Made by a program: the position numbers and the translations under genes | From: Tolypeutes matacus | Lineage: Eukaryota > Chordata > Mammalia > Cingulata > Chlamyphoridae | Direction: 5' to 3' | NCBI GenBank assembly: GCA_026826555.1 | Contig: JAKSZT010054308.1 | Coordinates: forward strand, 2,218,045-2,282,044 | DNA: 64,000 bases | The notes under the pieces: model-generated | Seen by the model: the letters and a program-made list of their open reading frames with translations, nothing else | Told to the model about the DNA's origin: nothing | Databases searched by the model: none | Part shown: in pieces, positions 10,401-22,400 of the stretch | How the letters are laid out: each line of letters opens with the position of its first letter | How positions within the stretch are numbered: position 1 is the stretch's first letter

Positions 10401-13400
10401 GGAGGCCTAGGGACTATATCTTACTTTAGAAGACCATTTTAATAAATCAGAGCATCCCTCAGGCTAGATTGGGCTCATCCGTCCAGGGTTTTCCTTGACT
10501 GTGTACCCTTTGGCCAAAACATGCTCGTTATCTGGATGCCAAACATCAGTATGGCCTTGGGTCCCTCTGCAAGGGGACAAAACCAGTTACAGTGTTGTGC
10601 AGAGGAAGTGTTCTGGATACAGGCTGACACCTGCTTTATCTTTTCCATCCCAACCACCTAGTTGAGATGGTCACAAACAACTTAAAACAAAACAAAACAA
10701 AAAAATGACCTTGTGTTGTTAGAAAGTTCTTTCCTTGTGAACCCAACCCGGCCCTCACTAATACCTGCTCTGTCATCTGGGGTAACCCAGGACGAATCCG
10801 CTCCCTTGCATGTGACAGCCCTTCTGGGATTCCCAGGGGGCTCGCGTCTGCTTGGGTGCCTCTTCCAGGCTGTTGTATGGGGCAGTCTGTGGGGTCCTCA
10901 CTTACCTGGGCATGGTCCCCTGAACCTGGCTTTGGGCACTGCTCCAGCCAGCAAGGCCGATGGCTAAGTCAGCTGGAGCCAGCCTCTGGGTGGTGGCTCG
11001 TGGAGATCGTGGCACTGATGTCGGGGCAGGAAGGACTGGCTGGTGCTCTCAGCTTGGGAGCAGAGGTGCTGGGTCGCAGGCTGCTGGCCAGCAGCTCTGT
11101 CCCGAGTGGTGACTTACGCTTGCCCGGTAGCAGTTCTCCCTGATAGCACTGATGGCGCTGACGTCAAGCAAATCTGGGAGACCCAAGGGTCCCTTTTTAA
11201 AGTGAGAGTGGAGCAAGGTGCCTGGGAGAGGCCATTGGACATAAGAGTGTTATGTGTTGCTCCCCCCAGTCCTTTTAACTCCTTCTCATACCTTGCTTAC
11301 CTTCACCAAGAAAGGAAACAGACCCACATGTGACATGTAGAGAACAGAATGGACCCTTTCTCGGGAATCCCACTGGTTGGAGGACGTGCTAGAGGCTGGC
11401 ATTTCAAAGTGTTTGGGGTAGCCTAGAGGTCAGTGCTTGGGTGCTCCAGGTAGGTTCATCTCCCTGCAGCTCCAGGCCCTGTGGCCGTCCCATTTCCGTT
11501 CCTCTCCTCAGGGCCCCCTGTAGGAACTTGGGCAGGCTAAAGAGCACTTGGTGACACATTTCTAAGGAGAGCACTCCTTAATACAGTATCTCTGCCTCCC
11601 AGCCTTCATGCTTTCTTCCACTCTCTTCTCTGCCTGGGTGACTTTGACCGGCAGACAGTTGAGTATTTAATAAATGTAGCTATTACTACTATTTACCTAT
11701 GTCTCCAGACCAAATCTGCCTCTTGAGCTCTGGGTCCCTCCCTCTGCTACGCCCAGACACCTGCCTGGCTCCCCCTGCCTGCACCGCCTACTTGGCCTGG
11801 CCCTGACTAAACACATCACAAATCCCCCTGCGTTCCTTGTCCCCGCGAAGGCCACCACCAGCCAGCCAGCTGCCCAGCCGGGAATGTGGATCACATCCCA
11901 ACAGAATTCTTTGCGTAACTCCCTCCTAACTGATCTCCTGTCTTTATGAGCAAGCACCCACGCTTCCTCCACACCCCACCTCAGGCGTCTTCCTATATCA
12001 TAGGCCTGGGGCTGTCCCCAGACTTACAGCCGGCTATTCCCCGGCTCCCCATTGCTTTCCAGATGAAGTTCAAGCCCCGGGGCTTGGTGCAGAGAGGGGG
12101 ACCTCCCAGGCTGCCCCGCAGGCCTCTGCCTCACACCTGGGCCTCCCTGGCTTGCTGTGCCCGCCCGCTGGACTGAGCCTGACCCAGCACCTTTGCGTCC
12201 CCTGCCTTGTCTTCCTCTGTGAACTGCGCTTTTCCTTCTGCGTTCATCTCGGCATCACCTCCTCCCGCATCCTCCCTGTGCCATAGCGCAGAGGTTCCTG
12301 GTCTTTGGGATTTCACACATCTGTCAAATTTCAAAAAGAATTTTGGGGACCACACAAGATGGCCAGCTTCTCTTTTTGCTAAGTGAAGACATAAAATGAA
12401 AAATAAGCAAACGAAAAATAAAATGATTGCCTTTTCCCATGACCATTATTCCATAAAAGAAAGGATGCTTTAGACCCCCTAAGCAAGAGAGGACAAATCT
12501 CAGAATGAAGGGCGCTGTTGGCGACCCAACCCCACGTACATGTACACACTGCCTTGTCCATAATTTTCTCCTTTGGCCTCAGACCAGAGGATTTCTTTAG
12601 GGACCATCCTGGGTTGGTGTTTGGGACCCACTGGAGATGATTCATTTCTCCCCAGGAAACTGAGCATCTCCTTTTTTTTTTTGTTGTTGTTGTTGTTGGT
12701 GGTGGTTGTTTCCATAAATGGAGGAGCAGTGGTTAACTCTCTGGGTGGTGAGAAAAGGGGCGAAGTAGAGAGAGCTGGCTCAGGGTGGCAGGAGCCCTTG
12801 GCTGCACCTGGGGCTGCTGGGCCTGCAGGTCTCACTGTCGCCTTCCTGGTTAGTTCTGAGTTTGGCTTTGAGGTGCTTTCCTCTCTCCTTGTTCCCTAGC
12901 CTCTCTGCCACCTCCTAGCCTTCTCGCTCTCTTTTACCTCTCAGTCCGCTCCCATTTTCCCTCTCGGCACTCCCCCTTTCCTTCCCCTTGGACCCATAGT
13001 CCTGATCTCAGCGGGCCATAATATGCAATTTAAAAATAATTCTTTTTTTTTTTTTTTTTACTGGGAGGTCCTGGGGATCGAACCCACGTCCCTCCATATG
13101 GGAGATAGACGCCCAACCATTTGAGCCACATCTGCCCCCATTAAAAATAATTTTGTTAGAAAAAATGTTTTGTTCTCTGTTCTTCATTTTGAGAGTCAGG
13201 TGAGTTTTTAAGCAAATATTTGTTGTGTCCCATGCCAGTGCTAGGTCCTTTCATATGTGTAACCTATTAATTTCATAGATTGGATGTGGTCATTTGTTCA
13301 TTCATTGATTTTTTTTGTATGTGAATATAAAAGTACACCTACAATCTTGCAAAAACTTTGAAATAGTAACACAAGGAAAACAAGGAAAAAATGTCTTTTT

Positions 13401-16400
13401 TTTCCAAAGTGATTTTTTTGTCCATAATTGAAATTTTACTAACTATATAGTTTTTCAGCAAGTGGCTAGCAAGATGCCTGGACTATGTTAGGTAGTGAGT
13501 TTACAAAGTTGAGGAAGATATAGTCCCTGAACTTAAGAAATGTTCAATCTGGAGAGGATTAAAAACGTTTTTTTTAATTTGAGAAGTTGCATACAATACA
13601 GGATTCCCATACATCACCCCACCACCAACACCTCACAGTGTTGTGACACTTTTGTTTCAAATGACGAAAGAACATCATCATAATATCACTGCTATCTATA
13701 GTCCATAGCTTATATTTGGTGTATTTTCCCCATAAACCATCCTATGATGTCGTGTATTAGTATGGTATATTTGCTATGGTTCATGAGAGAATGTTCTCCT
13801 CTTTGTACTGCTAACCATGGTCCATCATTCCCCACAGGATTCTCTGTGTTATACAGTCCCCTGCCTTGTATAATGGATTTCTGTTTAATAAAGAGGAAAA
13901 AAAGTTCATTCTTGGAGCCAGACAGAATTAATTTAAATCTCAATTTTGCCACTTCTTAATGAAATTTCAGGCAAGTTACTTAACTTCTGTCCTCAGTTTC
14001 CCCATCTGTACAGTTGGGATAATAATGGCACTTATCTGTCTTGTTGTGATGAGGGTTAAGTGTGTTAATTCATGGAAGGTGGTTAGAATGGTGCCCAGCA
14101 CTCAGTAAGTGCTCAGTAAATGTTGGGTGGCGGTGTCGCCGCCTTTTTGTCACCGCCACCACTGGCACAGCCGCTGTCAGTACCTGGCACACGGGCTCAG
14201 TGGATCTTAGGGCCTTCCTCTCTTTCACCCAGCATGCCAACTGAAGTGGGGCATTGGGATATAACTGGAGGGGAAAGACCTGTGGCCTAAACAGGAGATA
14301 ATGAAGAACCGCTTAGACTTCATTTTCTTTTACCTCGTTGGAATTGCCTCAGTCACGCGCTCCCCAATGTTGATAAGTTCCATAGCGTTTCTGCCTCTCT
14401 ACAGTCTTTGGAAAATAAGGATAATAGTACCTGCCTCGTATGATGCTATGAGAGTGAAATGAGATGAAAATACAGCAAATGAGGGAAGCGGCTGTGGCTC
14501 AATCAGTAGGGCTCCCGTTTACCATATGGGAGGCCCCGGGTTCGGTTCCCAGGGCCTCTTGGTGAAGGCAAGCCCACCCGCACGGCGTGGTTAGCTGACC
14601 CAGCGAGCACAAGCAGCAAGTGGGGGACAAATAAATAAAATAAAATAATATCTTTAAAAAAAAAAAAAAAAATACAGCAAATGAAGCAGTTGAAAATACA
14701 GCAAACTGGTACTAATGAGCCTCAACAAAAGACGAGTAATATTAGTAATATTTTATTAGTATGCTATTTTTTAATTGACTTTTTTTTTTTTGTACAGTTC
14801 TATGAGTTCCCTGCCCCGCCCTGCTTGCTGTCTGTGTCCATTCGCTGGGCGATCTTCTGTGTCTGTTTCTTGCCTTCTCTTCTCATTTTTCTCCTGGCTT
14901 CCCTGGGATTCGATCCTAGGGGCCGCCGATATGGGAAAGAGGCACCCTGTCACTTGAGCCACCTCAGTTCCTGGTTTCTAGCACGTCTCGCCTTGTCTCT
15001 CCCCTGCATCTCTTTTGTTGTGTCATCATCTTGCTGCGTGACTCGCCACACATCTGCGCGGGGCTGGTTCGCCGCACACAGGCCTAGCTTGCCTGCTTGC
15101 CTTTTTTATTTTGCCAGGAGGTCCCAGGGATCAAACCCGGGTCCTTCCATATGTAGACGGATGCCCAACCACGTGAGCCACATCTGCTTCCCTTAGTATG
15201 CTATTAGTATTACTATGTTACTTCCCCCTGAACCCACTTCCTCATCTATAAAATGGAAATGATTATTTTTAATAATGGTACAAAGTTGTTCCATCTCACA
15301 AGGGATGAAATGGTCTAAATCTGGGGTCCCCACAGTCATCTAGGGAGCTTTTTAAAATAATCTTGTTATTTAAGACTTAATTTTTATTCTGTACTAGAAA
15401 ATTTTTGTCCATTCTGGTAACTTTCCTGTGTTATCAGAGATAATACCACAATAAAGTTCCCATTTCACCCCTGGAAACCTGAGCCACCAGAGGTTTTTCT
15501 GAGGACCACACTCCGTGTGGGAGGGTCAGAGTTTCACTTTCTTTCTGAAGTGTCTCTCTGGGCTTGGAGTACCTTTTAAAAACCCCGATGCTTTGGTCCC
15601 ACCCCAAGTTTCAGAGGCTGTAGGTCTACGGGGGAACCTAAAAGGCTCTCAGATGATGTTGAATATGGGCTGGGTTTGGGGAACAGCTGGATTCAATGAC
15701 CACCCGTGGTCAGCCATATTTTAAATTTAGTGCTGGTTTTAGCTTCCACTCTGGCACCCGTAGGCTCTCTGTGCATCCTCCCTTACCCCCTGCAGTGAGT
15801 CTAGTTCTCTGCTAGGCTGGGCCAGGAGGAACCCAAGGGAATGAGAAACTGGGTCCCTCCCATGGATTCTAGGTTCGATTATGGGTTTTGTCACTTACTT
15901 GCTGTGTGACTTGGGCAAATTGCTTTCCCTCTCTGGGCTTCTGTTTCCTCTCTGAATAGTGAAGAGGTTGGACATGCTCCTATGCTCTTAAGCTTCCCCC
16001 ACTGCTCCTGGTGAATGAATTTTCCCCCTCCTGGGGATGGGACACACCTGCTGGAAATTCTCTCCAGAGCAGCAGCAGGTTCACCCTCTCCTCCACCCTC
16101 TTGCTAGTTTTTCCTTATTCTACTCCCGGCTCGGGGAGGCTTGTCGTTTTTGCCCAAACCATTTCTGTGGTATTTTAAGCTTTTTGATGGCAAGATGATG
16201 AATTAAAAAGAAAAAGAAATATTTTTGAAATCTACAGCATTCCACTCACTGCCCTCACAGTTCAGTTCCTGGTCCCTCGGGCCCATGTTTGTGCCTAGTG
16301 CTGGCCTCTTGTCAGCGTTCTTCCTTTGATACTTGGCCTCCTCTTGCTGTCAAGCTTTCTGCAGCAAAACTGTTCCCAGGGAGGGGGAGAGGCCTTGTGG

Positions 16401-19400
16401 GGTGTCTGGTCCACATCCCTTCCGCAAACTGGTACTAAACTCACCCAGGCGGATGAGAATTTGTTGTTTACCTTAAATGTTTTTATTGTAAAAATGTGCG
16501 TAGAAGGAAATTAAGATGTTAATAATACTTCTAGCTGGTGGTGCATATCCTTCCTTTTTTTTTTTTCCCCCTTCCTGGGTATGAATATGTATTATGAGAG
16601 ATCATGTAATATACAATAAATAGCAGAATATGTTTCTTTAGAAACTTTGGGTCACACTATATGGGGTTGTCTTGCATTTTTTATATAACATTTCATCATG
16701 TCATCAATATTTTTCTAAAATATTTTTAAAGGCTGTGCTGTTATATGGCTGTACCCTCATCTCTTATGGTTGGATATTTGGTGATTTCCACTGCTATGCT
16801 CTTCTAAATAACTCTGCAGTGAGCTTTGCTCTGCTTCTGGAGCCCATCAGACAGGGCTTCGTGGTCCGTGGGTCATTAATAACGGCCCTTTCTTCTCTCT
16901 GCAGAGTCCGAGAGCTCTGGAACTGAGATGAAGGTGCCTGCCTCCACCCAGGTGAGCGCATGCTCCTGTAAAAGCCTCAGGTAGCAGCACCTAGTGGTTA
17001 GGAATGTGGGCAGACACCAGACAGAACTTGGCTCTGATCTCAGCTCTGCCACTTACTAGAAATGGGGCTGTGAGCGAGTTTCCTGCCCTTTGCACGCCTC
17101 CGCCAAATGGGGCAACAACGGTTCTCACATCCCAGGGCCGTTGTGGCTATGGAAAGGGGGCAGCAGAGCTGGCCTGGTGCAAAGGACGCACTGCTTTTAG
17201 TGACTGCTATTGGGTCACTGAGCGTTTTGGACATTGTGCAAGGCTTAGCTTGAGATGCGACTGCGTTTCATCTGAGCCCCCTTCCCCATGGACTCCTGGT
17301 GCCACAATGTGCTGGAGAGAGGATTGCTTCTGAAGCTGCTTAACAAACTTCTTTAATGACCCGGTTTCCTTCATCTCCTCCCGGGGTCCTTAATTCCCTG
17401 AGTGCTGAGTTGCGAGGCTCAGCCACCCCTGGAGCTGGGCAGCACTGGGGAGGAGCCCAGGGCTCCTGAACCTTAGCTGTATTCAATGCAGGACTGTCCA
17501 GCCACCTAAGGAGCAAGTGCAGAGTGAAGCCCATGCCTGCAGGGCCCAGGGAGCTCCCCTCGCAGGGGCTAGGGGACGTGACACTGACCGGGTGCCTGCC
17601 TTGCAGCGGAGGTGTGCCTTACATGTGTAATCTCCTTTGATCCTTCAGTTAGCCTGTGAGGAATTAGAATCCCCATTTTACGAGGGAGGAAAACTGAGGC
17701 CCACGTGGGTTAAGAAATCTGTCCAGGCTCACTTTGCTAGGACGTGGTGGAGCCATGATTCCAGTCCATGCTTTCCCCAGTAAGTGGTGATACCTCAGCC
17801 CTGGCAGCTGGCCTGGGAAGACAATTGCTGCCTCAATGTCTCCTCCGAGGAGGGTGCTGTGTTGGAGAGGCAGATGGAAAGAAATCCTCGACTTAAGGTG
17901 GCAAGATGTATATATGCAAATAATACAAATAATAGTGAGAAAGTTGAGGGTGACAAAGACCAGATACGGGGAAGCTTGTAGAATGGAGAAAGGAATTCCT
18001 TGGGTGGAACCGATTGCACTTTGGGGAGGTGCACCTGAGCTGGGTCCTGCATGATGGAATCCGCAGAATCGGGCTCACAGTGAGGAATGTCTCTTTTAGG
18101 CATCTACTACTGATGAAGACGATGATAACATTCTCCCTATAGATTTTGCAAATGCAACGAGCCTCCCAGGTAAGGACTGGGTGTTTTTGCACATTGCTGT
18201 GGTCTGAAGGGCACAAAAGACTTGTCTCTGCAGAAAGTCCTTCCTTATTCAGAAAGGTTGGCAGAGGGCCAGTCTGACTTAATGCAAAGGATCAATGGCA
18301 GAAATGAACTTTTACTACTTTTTGTGCATTCAAGTTTGATATTGTTAACCAAGCTGTGGTGAGGGGACCATAAGAATGGAACAGATCAGCAAAACATTTC
18401 ACAGTTGGCCCACGCAACAAGTGACTGTGCCACAGACAAGATTACCAGAGTCTGAAATGGAATACACGTTGAGGGAAATCTTTGTTTTGGGAGCCCTTGA
18501 TTTCAGCGCTTCCGATATTTACCCAGAGTCCCCCATACCTACAAGACCAAGAGAACTAACCAACATTTGACTCACAGGCCCTGTGTTTGTTTTATCATAT
18601 ATGTGGGATTTGAATCCGGATGCCAGAGGTTCCGTAGCTGAGCGCATCCGTCTCATGGTTCGTGGGCTTTCTGAAAATGTCCTCAGCCTCACTGCCCTTA
18701 CCTGGGCAGACTCCTTCCTGCACCTGATGCCAGCTGGCCAAGCTGCACCATCCCAGGTGAAAAGCCCCAGGGAGCACCTCCTGAATGCCTGGGGCAAACT
18801 CTGTCCAGAAGGGATTAAACCCATCCCTGCTTTCAAGGACCTACAGTCCAGCAGGCAGGCTCTGACAAGGAGTAGATCAGTAACTGTAATGAAGAGTGGA
18901 GCGTGAGATGGGCCAAAAGGGGGGCCTAGAGAAAGCAAAGGTGTAATTTAGAGATTTGGGGGAATCCCAGGAGATTCGTGGAGGAGGTGCCATTTGAAAT
19001 GGATCTACAATGATATGGGTAGAATGCCAAGAGTGGGGGCATTCAGGGCCTGCTGTCCTCTCCATCTACCCTCACTGCTGGTCTCATCCCATGTTTTTAA
19101 AGACCATTTATGGGCTGGTGACTCCCGAATATATCTCCATCCCTGACCTTTCCCCTAGGACCCAGATTCATGTATGCAACTGCCTAGCTGATTCCACTAG
19201 TGGAAATCTCACATCTGACCTAGCTGAAGTGGAATGCTTGATACCTCCCCAGCCCTCCAACCCCAATCTGTTTTTCTCCATCTTCTCCATCTTAGTTCCT
19301 GGCTTCACATCTGCCAGGTTGCTCAGGCCCAGGGTCAGATGTGAGTCCTCTCCTATCCTCGTCCCATTCCAGTCCCTCAGGAGGTCCTCTGCGTGTGCTT

Positions 19401-22400
19401 TGAGACACGTCTGGGCGCTGACCACATTCCAGCCCAGCCATTGCCGCCTCTCATCCTGCAGGACTTCTCCAGGAGCCACCAATTGGTTTGCTGGCCTCTG
19501 GTCCTAACCCTCAACAGGCCGTTTTCCAACCAGTAGCAGAGTGACTCTTTTTTTTTTTTTTTTTAAGATTTATTTATTTATATTTATCCCCCCCCCCCCC
19601 CGCCCCTGCCCCATGTTGCTTTTCTTCTCTTTAGGCAGCACTGGGAACCGATTCCGGGACCTTTTGGAGTGGAGAGAGGCGCTCAATCTCTTATGCCACC
19701 TCAGCTCCCTGGTCAGCTGTGTCTTATTTTCTCTCTTCTGTGTCTATTTGTGTTGCTGCATCATCTTGCTGCAGCAGCTCTCTGTTCAGGCCAGCACTCC
19801 TGCGTGGGCCATTACTCCACTTGGTCCTGCTTGCCACGCAAACCAGCTTGCCTTTCACCAGGAGGCCCCGGGAATTGAACTCTGGACCTCCTATATGGTA
19901 GACGGGAGCCCAATTGCTCGAGCCACATCCGCTTCCCCAGAGTGACTCTTAAAACACAAATCCAAGCTCTTCCTTACTCAACACCATCTCCCTCAGAATA
20001 AAAGCTAGAGTCCTGACAAAGCCCTGAGTTGGTGGGATCCAACCCCTTATCTTTCGACTTCATCTTCTCCATGCTCCCCCACGCTCTGCTCCAGCCACGC
20101 TGCCCTCCTTGCTCTTCTCTGCATCCTCTATCTCAGGGCCTTTGCACTTGTTGCTTGTTCTGCCTGGACCCTTTTCCCCCGACCTCCCCTTGGCCAGCTC
20201 TGTCATACCTTCTTGGTCTCTGCTCAAATGTCCTCTTCTCAGGGAGGTCTTTCCTGACCACCCCAGCTAACCGAGCCTCCTCACCATCATTCTCTCCCCT
20301 TCCTGTGCTTAATTTGCACCACTGCGCTCATCACCATGGACATCATATTAAGTATTTATTTGCCTGCTTGTCTGTCTCTCTCAACTAGAATGTAAATCTT
20401 TCTCTGTCCTGCTTTTCTCTGAATATCTGAGACTTAGAACATAGCCTGGCACATGACAGACACTCAATAAATATTTGTTGGAAGGACAAATATCAGGAAA
20501 AAAATAGATATTTGAAAATGATGAAACGTCAGTAAATGAGCAGGCTAAACATAACATGGCCGACTGCGCAGAGACCTGAGACATGGTCAGAGAGCCCTGT
20601 CCTTGCAGGGAATGCCTGCTCCTTCATCTGGACCCATGGCAATGCCCGACGCTCCACAACTTCACCAGGGGGGCATCATATGGGGGACAAGACCCTGAGT
20701 CCTGAGTCCACATGCCTGCTAGCATGGGCATTCCCGGCAGAAAGAGAGAGTGATGGTTTTGCTTAGACGTACTCTGTCCAGCTCAGGGGTCTCTCTTCGG
20801 CAGCGTAGGGAGGGCAGAAGTGAAGAAGACACGTGTGGGGCCTGCTTTCAGGGAGCCCAGCCTAGGGGTGGAGCTGGAGAAATAACCAGGAGAGGCATCT
20901 CCCCAGCCTGGGTTGGGGGTCATCTCTCAAAGGAAGTGACATCGCTTCATCTGAAACCTGAAGGCCCAGGAAGGACTGGACAGCAAAGGGGTGAAGCAGG
21001 GCTGGGAAGAGCTTTCCAGGCAGAAGGAATGGATGTGGGGGGCCCTGGAGGAGCGTGAACATGGCCTGTTGGAGAACTGAGTGACGTTTGTAGGGCCCAA
21101 GCTTGAGTAGCAAGCAGCGAGCAGCAAACTGCTTCCAGATTCTTGGGGATCTGACTTAAAGCACCTGAGCCTCCCTCACAATGGACCTGCCATCACTGAG
21201 GTCCCCAGAGCCTTTGGTTTCTTGCACCCCCTCTGTGCCTTGTGGGGGCAGGCTGAACACCACCAGAAAAGCTCTTTTGAAAGTGAGTGGGCGTCTGTGG
21301 CTGGCCGCAGGCACTGAGAAGCTCTGAGCTTGAGGTGTGTGTCTTGTCAAGTGGCAGAATCCATCAGATGATGCTGGGTGGCTCTTCTAGAGTTGGCTTG
21401 TGCCAGATAATTGGCACGCTGTCGAGTGGCCTGCTGGCTAGCAGAGCGGCTTCCTTCTCTGGGAGTGAGGTTCCTCTGAGGCTCCTGACAGCACCTGCTT
21501 TCCCCCCTCCTTTTCCTCTTCCTTCATCATCTTCTTTCATTTTTTTTTCCTGTAGTGAAAGATTCTTCTTCAGTATCGCTGCCCACTTTCCTGGTGGCTG
21601 GAGGCAGCCTGGCCTTCGGAACGCTCCTGTGCATCGGCATTGTCCTGAGGTGAGAAGGGACCAGGGGCTTTTCCTGTGTCTAACCTGGCTTTCCTTTGCC
21701 TCTTCAGACATCAGACATACACAGAGCTTTTGCTCATTCATTTATTCATTTAACAGGTACAACACGCAGCTCCTGTTACATGCTAAGCCCTGTTTTAGGG
21801 GCTGCAGGAGACTGGGGTGCTCAGGATAGACTTATTCCCAGCCATCAGGGTCTAATGAGGGAGATAGACACTGAGAGCTAATTAATGGTGTGGTGAGAGC
21901 TACAAAAAGAGCAGCCCGTGGCAAGGAGAACCGACCTGGCAGCCTGGAGGAATAGGAATTGGCTTGATGAAGAGGAGGACAAAGAGGAAGAGAAGTCCAG
22001 CATGTAATGCAGTTCAGAGTCCATGTGTGTATGTGGGATGGGATCATGGGCAGAGAGAGAAGTGGAGAGAGGTGGGCTGGAGCCAGGTCAGGAAGAGCCT
22101 TAAAGGAGGAGCCGAAGGATTTTAGGCCTTTCTTGAGGGTTACGGGTACCTGCTGGAGGTTTTCTTAGATCAGGTTTGCAGTTTTAAAGAATCACTCAGG
22201 GGTCGGATGTGGCTCAACTGGTTGGGCGTCCGTCTTCCATATGGAGGGACCCGGGTTCGATCCCCGGGACCTCCCGGTAAAAAAAAAAAAAAAGAATCAC
22301 TCAGAATGCAGTTTGGAGGTTGGATGGGAGAGGTAAAAGGGACACTGGTAGCCCAGCATCTGGGCAAGAGGCGGTGGTAACCAGTGCTGGGATGGGTTGG

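Larger units (their letters stand above)
9625..16904 (+). other. IL6R intron 6 (largest IL6R intron in the window)
   Basis: It holds an old interspersed repeat of unclear class (about 9680-10015), a CRE palindrome (11159-11166), SINEs at 13042-13140, 14483-14670 and 14769-15192, an L1 3' fragment (13560-13880), MIR copies (about 13890-14130 and 15865-15975) and an L1-like stretch near 16520-16830. The stretch from 10120 to 13020 shows no feature I can support apart from a possible L2 remnant near 11700-12290. Confidence 0.85.
18170..21555 (+). other. IL6R intron 8
   Basis: It is dominated by an L2 copy (about 19050-20490, +) interrupted by a dimeric SINE (19550-19937), and a second L2 piece in the other orientation (about 20800-21115). 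The first 870 bases are without recognisable features. Confidence 0.85.

Noticed and set aside
18583..18906. A 107-codon + strand open frame in IL6R intron 8
   Set aside because: I recognise no protein or domain, and its antisense is also open. It is probably non-coding intron sequence.
19541..19945. Open frames of over 100 codons within SINE copies (also at 14681-15196 and 35573-35926)
   Set aside because: They are translations of SINE sequence and poly(T), with no conserved protein.
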